NCBI GenBank assembly: GCA_046598415.1
Contig: JBKJIG010000031.1
Coordinates: forward strand, 1 to 64,000
Direction of reading: 5' to 3'
DNA: 64,000 nt
Source of the DNA: VFJZ01 sp046598415
GTDB taxonomy: Bacteria > Actinomycetota > Thermoleophilia > Gaiellales > F1-60-MAGs149
Part shown: one piece after another, positions 9,954 through 18,399 of the stretch
How the letters are laid out: every line of letters begins with the position of its first letter
Position numbering within the stretch: the stretch's first letter is position 1
Translations under genes and position numbers: made by a program
The notes under the pieces: generated by a model
The model's input: only the letters and a program-made list of their open reading frames with translations
Told to the model about the DNA's origin: nothing
The model's database searches: none

Positions 9954-10360
9954 CAAGACTCAGCTCCGAACGATGTCGTGGGGGCGACGTCCGCAGGGAC
10001 GCCGGCGACGGTGCTGCGGTGGGGCCGCAGGCGTGAGCGGTCCATGCGGCGGCGGGCCCGCCGGTCACGGATCGGTCACAACGTTTCCCGGGCGCCCGTT
10101 GGGTGTGGGCGGCCGTCCCGCAGCCGATCCGGCCACGGTGTCCCGTCTGGTGGGATGTGGCCAGTGTCTCTCGGCTTCCTTTGGACGACCTTTGGGAAGC
10201 CTCGCCGAATCCGCGAAATCTCCTAATAGTTCGCCAGTCGAATCCGCGAAGTCTTGCCATTCCGCAGTCGTACGACTAATCGCGCGTTGCAATCGCGACG
10301 CCGCATCGCGCACGCTCGCCGTGTGGCCTACCTGCGCGTGCCGGCGCGGGCACGTCGAGC
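9954..10360. promoter_or_regulatory. Long divergent intergenic region with two direct-repeat sets
   Basis: This 407-bp gap separates the secreted protein from the heparinase-like gene and has no plausible gene. It contains CCTTTGG at 10178-10184 and again at 10189-10195, an 11-bp period. It also contains CGAATCCGCGAARTCT at 10206-10221 and 10239-10254, a 33-bp period. Both spacings are multiples of a helical turn. Heptamer repeats on 11-bp spacing are the classic binding pattern of SARP activators, and one such activator is encoded 3 kb away. Confidence 0.5.
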
Positions 10361-11785
10361 ATGGGATGGTTGATCGTGCGCGCATCTGCAACGAGGGACG
10401 GGATCCCGCGCCCGGTGTTCACCGTGCCGGACGACCACGATCGCGCCCGTCCCGCGGTTGCCGACGCGCTGGCCTCGGGTCGCGCCCGCTCTGACGACAG
10501 CCTGGATGCCACCCGCGCGCTGGCCCTCGCCTTCGCGGCCGGCGGCGGCGCCCGGTACCTCGACGCGTGGATCGGCATCGTCGTCCCGCCGCTCGCGGGC
10601 GAGCCCGACCATCGCCCCGCCGTGCTCGCCGCGCGCATCGAGAACATCTTGCGGTCGTGGCGCACGCTCGCCGAGTCGCCGCTGTTCGGCGGCCTGTCGC
10701 CCGACGTCGCCGCGCTGATCGAGGGCGGCATCGGCCGGCACGCCGGCGCGCTCGCCGCGCGCGTGCCGTCCACCGGGGCCTGCCACGCCGAGGCGACCCA
10801 CGCGCTGCTGGTCGCCGGCCTCGCGTTCGACGGCGCCGAGAGCCTCGCCGAACGGGCCATCATCGAGCTCGACCGCGGACTCGCGGCGGCGGCGTGGCCC
10901 GATGGCGGCCATCGCTCCGGCACGCGCGACGAACACCGGCGCGCCCTCCGTCGCTGGCTCGCGGCCATCGAGAACGCCCGCCGCTTCGCCCTGCACCTGC
11001 CGGCCGGTTTCGCCGACCGTGTCGCCGCCGCCTGCGAGTTCATCATGCACACGGCGGCCGTCGACCCGGCGACCGGGCGCCTCGCCGGCAGCCACGACTT
11101 GCAGCTCGCCGCCGACATCACCGGACGCGACGACCTGCGCTGGGCCGGCACCGGCGGCCGCGACGGACGGCCGCCCACCACCCGTACGCCGTCGTTCCGC
11201 TACGTCGGCGTGCACGTGCAGCGCACGGGCTGGGGCGCCGGCCAGACGCCGTTCGCCGAAGAGCGCCGCCTGCTGCTCGACGAGTCGACGCTCGGCGCGT
11301 CCATCTCGACCCGCCTCGGCGAGATCCTGATCGCACCCGACGACACCGATGACGGCGCGCTCGTGATCCGCACCGGCCGCTGGCAGACCGACGTCGTCGT
11401 CGCCGCGAACGCCCACCGGCGCCGCCAGATCGCGATGCTGCACGGCGGCGCCTGGCTGATCGTCGACCACGGCCGTCCCGAGGACGGCGTCACGTGTCTA
11501 TCACCCGGTGCCGAGATGGCGAGCGCGACCAGCCGCGGCACGTGGGTGATGCGCGGCCCGGCCGTCGACATCGTCATCTCCGGCAGCGGCCGCCCGCAGC
11601 TGCTCCGCGCCGGCGAGGGGACGGCGATCGAGGTGCCGCGAGTGCACGACGACGCGGTCGTCACCCTCATCTCGCCGCTGTCGGTCGCGTCGCCGGCACC
11701 GCCCGAGCTCGAGGTGCTCGAGGCGCGGCCCGACCTGGTCGAATGCCGCATCGACGGCCGCGCCGTCCGCTGGCGCCTGCCGTAA
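10361..11785 (+). CDS. Heparinase II/III-fold protein, probably not a standard lyase
   Basis: A 474-residue protein with an all-alpha N-terminal toroid like alginate/heparin lyases, followed by a beta-sandwich. The sequence WPDGGHRSGTRDEHRR starting near residue 180 aligns with the family's DGGHxERSxxYH loop, but the catalytic Tyr is missing. The C-terminal half begins YVGVHVQRTGWG, matching the family's MRSGWG strand. The following GHGHAD-type histidine motif is replaced by GASISTRLG. It lacks a signal peptide and sits alone, divergent from the 717-residue secreted protein. The start at 10361 has no Shine-Dalgarno box, and a GTG at 10376 is an alternative. A polysaccharide-related or structural role is inferred. 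Confidence 0.7.
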   Translation: MGWLIVRASATRDGIPRPVFTVPDDHDRARPAVADALASGRARSDDSLDATRALALAFAAGGGARYLDAWIGIVVPPLAGEPDHRPAVLAARIENILRSWRTLAESPLFGGLSPDVAALIEGGIGRHAGALAARVPSTGACHAEATHALLVAGLAFDGAESLAERAIIELDRGLAAAAWPDGGHRSGTRDEHRRALRRWLAAIENARRFALHLPAGFADRVAAACEFIMHTAAVDPATGRLAGSHDLQLAADITGRDDLRWAGTGGRDGRPPTTRTPSFRYVGVHVQRTGWGAGQTPFAEERRLLLDESTLGASISTRLGEILIAPDDTDDGALVIRTGRWQTDVVVAANAHRRRQIAMLHGGAWLIVDHGRPEDGVTCLSPGAEMASATSRGTWVMRGPAVDIVISGSGRPQLLRAGEGTAIEVPRVHDDAVVTLISPLSVASPAPPELEVLEARPDLVECRIDGRAVRWRLP

Positions 11786-11800
11786 CGGCGGGACGCGCCG

Positions 11801-12238
11801 CTAGACCTTGCGGATCGCGGTCTGCCCGCGCGCCCACGTCGCGGCGCCGACCGTCGTGCGCGAGACCAGCACCGAGGCGACGACGCGCCGCTTCACCCGG
11901 CACGTGCCGGCCGGCACCCTGATGGAAACCGTGATCTTGCGCGTCTTGCCGGTCCTGGCCTTGAACTTGACGACCTTGTAGGAGCCGGACAGCGACCGGT
12001 CGCCGCACACCAGCGACACGAGCACGCCGGCGCGCCAGTTGCCCTTCGGGGCCTTCAGCGCGAGGTTGACCTTGACCGTGACGGTCGTCGACGTGCGCTT
12101 GGCGCTCGCCGAGATGGAGCCGACCCTGGCTCCGGTCGGGAAGCGCTTCACGCTCGCCGCAGCCGAGGCCGAGGCGGGCACGGCCAGCAGCAGCGCCGCG
12201 AGGGTGAGGAGGAGGATGAGGGGGGATTTGATCTTCAT
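11801..12238 (-). CDS. Small secreted basic protein of unknown function
   Basis: A 145-residue protein with a clear signal peptide (KIKSP, a Leu-rich core, cleavage near ASAAA at residue 28). The mature chain of about 117 residues is basic, rich in Val/Thr/Lys/Arg strands, and has two cysteines (VCGDR and TCRVKRR) that could form a disulfide. This looks like a single beta-sandwich domain. The ATG at 12238 is followed by the expected lysines and preceded by a weak GGGAG-like box. It lies downstream of the multicopper oxidase on the same strand, after a strong hairpin at 12256-12282, so it is probably transcribed separately. Confidence 0.75.
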   Translation of the reverse strand: MKIKSPLILLLTLAALLLAVPASASAAASVKRFPTGARVGSISASAKRTSTTVTVKVNLALKAPKGNWRAGVLVSLVCGDRSLSGSYKVVKFKARTGKTRKITVSIRVPAGTCRVKRRVVASVLVSRTTVGAATWARGQTAIRKV

Positions 12239-12255
12239 GGGGAGTGATGGATTTC

Positions 12256-12282
12256 GGAGGCGGGCCGCGCCGGCCCGCCTCC
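12256..12282 (-). terminator. Terminator-like hairpin after the multicopper oxidase
   Basis: A perfect 11-bp stem (GGAGGCGGGCC and its complement) with a 5-nt loop begins 14 nt after the stop codon of the oxidase. There is no T-tract, so it may act as a Rho-assisted or pausing structure, or as an mRNA 3'-end stabiliser. Confidence 0.55.
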
Positions 12283-12296
12283 GTTGGATCCAGTGA

Positions 12297-15200
12297 TTAT
12301 CCGCCGAGGCAGGTGCGGCCGTCGAGCGGGCGGATCGGACACGAGGCGTCCGACATGACGCGCATCAGGCCCCAACCGCCGGCCTGCGCCATCGGGCGAC
12401 GCTGGTCGCCGTAGAAGTAGTCACCGGGCTGGAGGCCGAAACCGCCGGCTTTCAGCGAGGCGTCGAACTTCTCCATCGGCCCGACCGCGATGGTCGAGAG
12501 CCGCGTGGAGTTGGTGACGTTGTGGTCGAGGTCGAACGACTGGCCGCCGAGGTTGAACGTGTGGGTCTGCTCGGTGCCCGCCGCGACGACCGCGTGGACG
12601 ACGACCTCGTCGCCGACGTAGGCCTTCAGGATCGGGGTCTTCGGGTCGCCGTAGGCCGAGGAGAAGCCATACGTGTCATCGCCGACCGGAGCCGTCTGGT
12701 AGTTGATGAAGGCGCCATCCTTGAGCGCCGTCGGGTACGGCATCTGGTCCTGACCGAGACGCGGGTCGTGCTCTGCGAACAGCAGCGTGAAGTCGCGATA
12801 GCTCTTCACGACGCCGTCCGGCAGCGGGTAGTGGACGTCGACCTTCGTACCGATGGTGACGGGTGCGCCGTTGACCGGATCGGTGAAGAAGGCGCCCTTC
12901 TCGGAGACGACGATCGCGCCGTAGAGGCCGTCCGTCTTCCCCTCGTCGGAGCCGAAGTTGGCGATCAGAGACGCGCCGATCTTCGGCGTGTCCGCGTAGT
13001 ACCGGTACGTGCGGGTCGCGCCGGCCGCGACGGTCTGCTCGGCCGTGTAGCCGGCGTTGACGCCGCTCGAGTTCGGGTCGCGCAGCAGGCCGTCGCCGTG
13101 GAACGAGACGCGCCCGGAGCCCCGCTCGTTCTTGAGCGTCACGATCACGCAGTCGCCTGCGGCGACGTGCAGCACCAGGGGCTCGGGCACGTAGGTGCCG
13201 CGCTTGGTCGCGTCGGCCAGGCCCGTCCGCACGAAGGCCGAGCGGACACCGCCGTTGAACGTGTTCGAGTTGACTTCGGCCGCGCTGACCGCGAACACCT
13301 TCGACGGAGCGCCGGTCGGGCACGGGTTGCCCGGCGAGGCCGGCTCGGGCGGACGACCGCCGGTCATGGTCTTGGCCGCCGCCGGGGTGACTGGAGCCGG
13401 ATACCCGGGCAGCGGCTGCAGGGCGGTGTCGTTGCCGTCGAGCACGCGGATCAGGCCCCACGCGCCTTCCTTCTGGCGGCGTCCGACGCCGTTCGAGTAG
13501 AGGTAGTCGCCGGGCACCTTCTGCGGGCCGCCGGCGCCACCGTCGATCGCGACGGTGAACTTCTCCGACACCATCTGGTGGAACGTGTTGATGGGTGAGC
13601 TCTCCGGCCCTGCGGCGTCCACGTAGCGCGGGTCCTTGAAGAACCGCATGCCGTCGACGTGGAGCGTGTCGACGCTCGGGTTGATGGAGACCGTCCGGAT
13701 CACGAACGGATCACCGGGATACGCTTTGGGAAGCGGCGTGTACGGATCGCCGAACTTGTAGGAGGAGAACCACAGCGACGGGTCGCTGCCGCGGTTCGCG
13801 ACCGGCTCGGCGCGCAGGTTGAACGTCGAGTCGACCCCGGCCACCTGGTCGATCGGCATCACGGCGAACTCGCGGAACGAGCCGGTGATGACGCCCGGGA
13901 TGAGCGGGTTGGACGTGTGGATATCAGCAATCGTGCCGGAGCGCAGCTCGGCGCCGGTCTTCGGGTCGTGGTACGTCGATCCCCTGGGCTCCACGAGGAT
14001 CTGCCCGACCATGCCGCGCTGCCACGTGTGCAGGCCATCGACGTGGTCGTGGAAGAACACGTTGTCGAGCACGACGTCGGGATACCAGAGCGACTGCACG
14101 TACTCGACGCCGGCCCACTCGCCGTTCGCATGGTCCTTCGTGAGCGGCTTCGAGAGCGTGATGGTCTTCGTCGCCGCGTCGATGGCGGCGATCTGCGCCG
14201 GCTCGATCCAGTCGGTGCCGAGGCCGGCGGCCAGATACGCGCCCTCGTGGAACTTCGCCACGCTGGTCAGGTGCAGCACGTCGCTGCCGGCCGGGGCCGC
14301 AGCCGTCAGCTGCGGGTCCTCGAGCTTGTACGGGCGCACGGACTGCTCGTACGAATAGCCGGAGATGACGCCGTCCGAGGCCTGCGGATCGAACTGCACG
14401 TGATGGACGTGCATGTTGATCTTCGAGAAGCCGTCGGTGGCCCTGGTGTCGCTCATCTCCGAGGTCAACGTCAGCCTCACGCAGTCGCCGGCGTTGGCGC
14501 GAATGATCAGCGGATCGAAGGGGATGGTGCCGTCGAGCTTGCCCTGCTTCTCGTCCGCGAGGGCGAAGATGGCGCCGTTCGTGTTGGCGAGACCGGTCGC
14601 CGTGTCGTTGATGTCGCGTTCGATGCCGACCACGTTGAACGGCCGGGTGCTGACCGAGTTCTTCGGGCAGAGGCCGTCCTGCCGGCCCGTCCATGGCGCC
14701 TTCGCCCCATCGGCGGGTGTGGTCTCACCGCGCTCGCCCAACCAGGGTGCGCCGCTGTGCCCGTTGCCGGAGAAGGGGGGTCTCACCCCGACATGGGTTC
14801 TCAGCAGCGGGAAGGCGGGTCTGCCGTTCAGGGGGTCGAACAATATCTTCGGACGGTTCCCGACGAACACGTCTCCGACTTCGCCCGTCGGGTGCCCGGG
14901 TATGACGTTCTTGTTATTGGGCCAGCTGGTCGTGTCTTCCTGTTCGTTCAGGTAGACCGGCTTGGCGGGGTTCGTGGCGTCGATCTTCCAGTCGAGCACC
15001 GCGGCGTCCTGGGTGTTGTTCTTCTTGCCCTGCGGCGGCAGCTGCGGGCGGATCCAGGCGTCGAGGTTGTCCTTGGTGAGAACGGTGCCGTCCGGCATCG
15101 TGCGCCCGATCAGGCCGGCCGCGTCGACGCCCGCGGCGCGCGCTGCGCGGTCGGGCAGCGGCATCAGGTCGGGCTGCAGGGTGTCGTACGTCCGCCAGAA

Positions 15201-16835
15201 GGCCCACATGCCGGCCAGGTAGTGGTGGGCGATGTGGCAGTGCCACAGGAAGTCGCCCGCGGCCTGCTGGACGCCGCCGGCGCCGCCCTCGATCTCGAGG
15301 TTGTAGCTCTCGCCCGGGCCGGTGGCCTGCGAGTCGAGCCGCATCGAGGCCGACGTCTGGATGGCCGGATACTTGTTCAGACCGGTGGCGTTGTAGTCCC
15401 ACGACTGGTCCGCGACCGGGTCGAAGCGCCAGCGGTCGCCGCCACCGTGCAGGTGGAAGACGTGGAACAGCTCGGAGCCGCCGTGGATGAGGCGGAACTT
15501 GGTCGGGTCGCCGAGGTAGGCGCGCGGCGTCGGCGTCGTGGGATCGCCGAAGGTGTACGAGGAGTACGAGTGCGCGTCCTCGAGCGGTGCCTTGTCGAGC
15601 CGGTTCATGAACGGCTCGGAGCGGTAGTTGATGCCGCGCGAGCCGGGCCGGTACGCCTCCGTGTGCGGGTCGATCTTCGGCATCGGCTTGCCGCTGCCGC
15701 GCGTGACGTCGTACGACTCGTCGCCGATCTCGTGGAGACCGATCATGTACTCGCGGAACGCCTTGCCCTGGCCGGCGCCCGGGACGACGATCGCTTCCCA
15801 GCCCGACTTCAGCTCGGTGCCATCGTTCGGGTTCAGGTAGTGCGAGCCGGTGGGCTCGGCCATGAGGGCGCCCCACAGGCCGTGCGAGACGGCGCCGCGG
15901 TTGCCCGGACCGGGATGCAGGTAGTGCGCGCCCTCGTTCTGGCGGCCCGGCGGGATGAAGAAGGTGTACTCGGCGGTGCCGCCCTTGGGCACGTTCGTCG
16001 GCGCGTTCTTGCCGACCGCGTCTCCCGACGACGTGGCGGAGAACGCGACCCCGTCGATGTGGATGCCGTAGTCGCCCTTGTTCGACTGGTTCTGGAACGA
16101 GATCGTCACGCAGTCGCCGCCGTTGGCGCGAATCGCCAGGGGCTGGATCGCGTCGTTGCCATGCTGGCCGATCGAGACCTTCTTCGAGGCCTCCTGCGCG
16201 CGCACGGCGGCGACCCGGTCGCGCAGCACGTACATCTGCCCGAGCGGGTCGTGATCCTTGAAGTTGTTCAGGGTGATGTCGACGTCGATGGACACGACGT
16301 CGAAGTGCCGGACGGGGGCACCGGTCGGACACACTCCACCAGCTCCCCCACCCCCCGTCGCGGCACCGGCGACAGCAGCCACGCCGGCGAGGACGAGCGC
16401 TGCCGCTCCCATGCGCACGAACAGCCCGCCACCGAGGCGACGGCGGTTGCCCGCGAGAAGCGCGATGGGAAACGCGACCGCCAGCGCCAGGACGACGTCA
16501 CGGCCGAGTGCGACCGGCAACGGCGCCGAATCCGTCACGCCCGACTCGAGAATCTGGAGCCGCACCTGGGCCGCCAGCGCGACGCCCACGGCGGCGCCGG
16601 CCGCAAGGGCCGTCGCGCGCACCGGCATCGCCGCGTGGCGCGCGAGGCGTCCGGCGGCGTAGGCGAGACCGAACGCGACCGGGAGGCCGATCAGCACGTC
16701 GCGGACCGCCGTGAAGGCGGGCGACGGCCCGGTCGCGAGCGTCAGGCCGGAAGCCTGATGCACCAGCGCCAGCCAGACCCCGGCACCGATAGCAGCGAGC
16801 CCGGCGGGGACGCCGATGGGGATGCGGGTACGCAC
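12297..16835 (-). CDS. Membrane-anchored multicopper oxidase with six predicted cupredoxin domains (MnxG/ceruloplasmin-like architecture)
   Basis: The 1512-residue protein begins with about 190 residues containing five or six hydrophobic helices. Three units of roughly 430 residues follow, each opening with a Cys-Pro pair (CPTGAP, CPKNSV, CPTGAP) and each ending in a GGAGG/AGDFLW or PGDYxY segment. Each unit looks like two cupredoxin folds, giving six in all. Copper ligands are visible only in folds 2 and 3: H458xxH461xH463 and H532-C533-H534xxH537 with M543 (type 1 and type 3 sites), then H809-V-H811 and H929-D-H931. This is the reverse of the usual order along the chain. Multicopper oxidases couple oxidation of metals or organics to reduction of O2 to water. 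The GTG start follows GGAGGAG by 8 nt. The family resemblance is to large MnxG-like manganese oxidases. The substrate is inference. Confidence 0.85.
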   Translation of the reverse strand: MRTRIPIGVPAGLAAIGAGVWLALVHQASGLTLATGPSPAFTAVRDVLIGLPVAFGLAYAAGRLARHAAMPVRATALAAGAAVGVALAAQVRLQILESGVTDSAPLPVALGRDVVLALAVAFPIALLAGNRRRLGGGLFVRMGAAALVLAGVAAVAGAATGGGGAGGVCPTGAPVRHFDVVSIDVDITLNNFKDHDPLGQMYVLRDRVAAVRAQEASKKVSIGQHGNDAIQPLAIRANGGDCVTISFQNQSNKGDYGIHIDGVAFSATSSGDAVGKNAPTNVPKGGTAEYTFFIPPGRQNEGAHYLHPGPGNRGAVSHGLWGALMAEPTGSHYLNPNDGTELKSGWEAIVVPGAGQGKAFREYMIGLHEIGDESYDVTRGSGKPMPKIDPHTEAYRPGSRGINYRSEPFMNRLDKAPLEDAHSYSSYTFGDPTTPTPRAYLGDPTKFRLIHGGSELFHVFHLHGGGDRWRFDPVADQSWDYNATGLNKYPAIQTSASMRLDSQATGPGESYNLEIEGGAGGVQQAAGDFLWHCHIAHHYLAGMWAFWRTYDTLQPDLMPLPDRAARAAGVDAAGLIGRTMPDGTVLTKDNLDAWIRPQLPPQGKKNNTQDAAVLDWKIDATNPAKPVYLNEQEDTTSWPNNKNVIPGHPTGEVGDVFVGNRPKILFDPLNGRPAFPLLRTHVGVRPPFSGNGHSGAPWLGERGETTPADGAKAPWTGRQDGLCPKNSVSTRPFNVVGIERDINDTATGLANTNGAIFALADEKQGKLDGTIPFDPLIIRANAGDCVRLTLTSEMSDTRATDGFSKINMHVHHVQFDPQASDGVISGYSYEQSVRPYKLEDPQLTAAAPAGSDVLHLTSVAKFHEGAYLAAGLGTDWIEPAQIAAIDAATKTITLSKPLTKDHANGEWAGVEYVQSLWYPDVVLDNVFFHDHVDGLHTWQRGMVGQILVEPRGSTYHDPKTGAELRSGTIADIHTSNPLIPGVITGSFREFAVMPIDQVAGVDSTFNLRAEPVANRGSDPSLWFSSYKFGDPYTPLPKAYPGDPFVIRTVSINPSVDTLHVDGMRFFKDPRYVDAAGPESSPINTFHQMVSEKFTVAIDGGAGGPQKVPGDYLYSNGVGRRQKEGAWGLIRVLDGNDTALQPLPGYPAPVTPAAAKTMTGGRPPEPASPGNPCPTGAPSKVFAVSAAEVNSNTFNGGVRSAFVRTGLADATKRGTYVPEPLVLHVAAGDCVIVTLKNERGSGRVSFHGDGLLRDPNSSGVNAGYTAEQTVAAGATRTYRYYADTPKIGASLIANFGSDEGKTDGLYGAIVVSEKGAFFTDPVNGAPVTIGTKVDVHYPLPDGVVKSYRDFTLLFAEHDPRLGQDQMPYPTALKDGAFINYQTAPVGDDTYGFSSAYGDPKTPILKAYVGDEVVVHAVVAAGTEQTHTFNLGGQSFDLDHNVTNSTRLSTIAVGPMEKFDASLKAGGFGLQPGDYFYGDQRRPMAQAGGWGLMRVMSDASCPIRPLDGRTCLGG

Positions 16836-16857
16836 GGTTTCTTCTCCTCCTTCGCCT

Positions 16858-17463
16858 CTAGTGGCCATGCGTCGCATCTCCCGGGCTGCCATCAGCCCGG
16901 TATGCGCGGCCCAGAGGAATCTCCACAGCCTTGCCGTTTGCCGGGTCGTGGTAGATGAGCCGCTGCGCGTTGCCGTCGCTGAGCACGACGAACGTCAGCA
17001 GCGCCTCGACCATGGCGCCGGAGGGGATGTAGCCACCGGGGTTGCCGACGGTCACGGGGACGGTCGTGCGCTTTCCATCGGCGCCGCTCAGCAACGTGAA
17101 GAACTTCGTGGCCCAGCGAGTCTGGTGGCCGGCCGTGTTGTGCAGGAGCAGGCTGACCTCCACCTGCTCGCTCCCGACCGGGACGAGCCCCTGGATGCCA
17201 TGCGTCACGCCGGACAGCGCCTCGGAGGTGAGTCCGGAGGTGCGCTCGATGTGCTCGATGGAGACCTCGCCGAAAGCGGCGCGGAAGGACTGCCCGGGAA
17301 GGGCGGCTCGACTCGTGCTACCTAGAGCGGGCTGCGCTGGATCGACCAGACGCATGACGCCATAGGCCGCGCCAGAAGCAGCAACGGCGGCAACGAGGAG
17401 GACACAGAGGAGCGTGGGAAAGGACACCAGACGCCTCTGCGCGGGGGACGCAGAGATGGCCAC
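16858..17463 (-). CDS. Membrane-anchored protein of unknown function in the oxidase operon
   Basis: A 201-residue protein with an N-terminal hydrophobic helix (about residues 15-35) and a predicted beta-sandwich of about 150 residues outside the membrane. The motif ending VEVSLLLHNTAG near residue 105 resembles the telokin-like strand of DUF4352-type domains. The C terminus is His-rich (GDATHGH). It lies 22 bp upstream of the multicopper oxidase and on the same strand, so co-expression is likely. An accessory or metal-donating role is inferred from that and from the terminal histidines. The GTG start at 17463 is 28 bp from a 19-bp palindrome that could be an operator. Confidence 0.7.
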   Translation of the reverse strand: MAISASPAQRRLVSFPTLLCVLLVAAVAASGAAYGVMRLVDPAQPALGSTSRAALPGQSFRAAFGEVSIEHIERTSGLTSEALSGVTHGIQGLVPVGSEQVEVSLLLHNTAGHQTRWATKFFTLLSGADGKRTTVPVTVGNPGGYIPSGAMVEALLTFVVLSDGNAQRLIYHDPANGKAVEIPLGRAYRADGSPGDATHGH

Positions 17464-17491
17464 GCAGCGACCATCCCATACCGACCTTTTG

Positions 17492-17510
17492 GAGAACTTT
17501 CGCTGTTCTC
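17492..17510. promoter_or_regulatory. GAGAAC-N7-GTTCTC palindrome, candidate operator
   Basis: Perfect 6-bp half-sites (17492-17497 and 17505-17510) lie 29 bp upstream of the start of the membrane-anchored protein that precedes the multicopper oxidase. The gene immediately upstream encodes a SufR-like DNA-binding regulator, a natural candidate to bind it. No binding is proven. Confidence 0.45.
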
Positions 17511-17566
17511 TGGGCCCCGTGAATGTCGTTCAATAGGCCGAAACCTCCGACCTCTGAGCGGCTTCG

Positions 17567-18226
17567 CTACAGGGCGGCAGCGAGCGGAACGATGCGGTAG
17601 GCGCACCGGTGCTGGCCGCCGAGCATGTGCGCGACGCGCTCGACGGTGGCGTCGGGAAGCGCCTCGCGGAGGAAGTCGATCTCGGACGTGCAGGGAATCT
17701 GCGACACGCGAGCGACGCCGAGGATGGCGCAGTTGTGCTCCTGCAGGACGTAGGAGCCGTCGTCGAGGCGCTCGACCGCGGTCAGGTAGCCGTCCTCGTC
17801 CAGGATCGTCGCGATCTCGCCGAGGCGGGCGTCGAACGACTTGCCGGCGAGACGCTCGCGGGTGCGAACGAGACGTGCCTGGCGACGCTTCTCGAACATG
17901 CGCTCCAGCAGGTCGGGCGCCTCCTCCCCCACGAACGCGAGCAGATCGGTGGCGAACTCGTCGTACGACTTCGGAAACAACTCCTCGGCGGCCGCCGTCA
18001 GGTGGTAGACGTGCTTCGGCCGGCCCGGAGTGCCCTTCAGCTCGCGGTAGGAGACGAGCGAGGCCGCCTGCAGCGCGGCCAGGTGCTGGCGGGCTGCGGA
18101 CACCGTCACGCCGAGAGCCTCGGCGAGCTCCTCGGCACGTGCCTCACCGCGCCGCTTCAGCACCTCGAGGAGCTGCCGCCGCGTGCCCGGGAGTCCGGTG
18201 ACATCGCTGAGCTGAGCCTCCAGCAC
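17567..18226 (-). CDS. SufR-like Fe-S cluster transcriptional regulator
   Basis: A 219-residue regulator with an N-terminal winged helix (AEELAEALGVTVSAARQHLAAL, about residues 33-54) and a C-terminal ligand domain carrying C166, C179 and C208. The spacing C-x12-C-x28-C is that of SufR, which uses CX12CX13HX14C to hold an Fe-S cluster. Here the position of the histidine is occupied by Ala. In cyanobacteria and mycobacteria SufR represses suf genes and senses iron and oxidative stress. No suf genes are present here. Instead the next genes on the same strand are the membrane-anchored protein and the multicopper oxidase. It likely starts leaderless: TAAACT sits 6 nt before the GTG. Confidence 0.85.
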   Translation of the reverse strand: MLEAQLSDVTGLPGTRRQLLEVLKRRGEARAEELAEALGVTVSAARQHLAALQAASLVSYRELKGTPGRPKHVYHLTAAAEELFPKSYDEFATDLLAFVGEEAPDLLERMFEKRRQARLVRTRERLAGKSFDARLGEIATILDEDGYLTAVERLDDGSYVLQEHNCAILGVARVSQIPCTSEIDFLREALPDATVERVAHMLGGQHRCAYRIVPLAAAL

Positions 18227-18232
18227 ACCCGC

Positions 18233-18238
18233 AGTTTA
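18233..18238 (-). promoter_or_regulatory. Start-proximal -10 (TAAACT) of the SufR-like gene
   Basis: TAAACT is 6 nt before the GTG, preceded by TG, and no Shine-Dalgarno box is present. This predicts a transcript beginning at or next to the start codon. Confidence 0.5.
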
Positions 18239-18399
18239 CACAGCGGCGTCTGCGCGAAACGCATGCGCGACTTGACACGGCGGGCTGGCGCCTGAAGCTG
18301 CAGCAGGTGCGGGCCGCTGGGACAGCAGCAAGCACAACGAGAGCTCCCCATCCTGATCGCGGGGTGCCTGGCCCGGCGCTGCTACAACCCCCCGCGCCC

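Noticed and set aside
13659..16958. A plus-strand open frame of about 1100 codons opposite the multicopper oxidase
   Set aside because: Antisense to the oxidase, whose copper-binding motifs are unambiguous; no domain or ribosome site supports the shadow frame.
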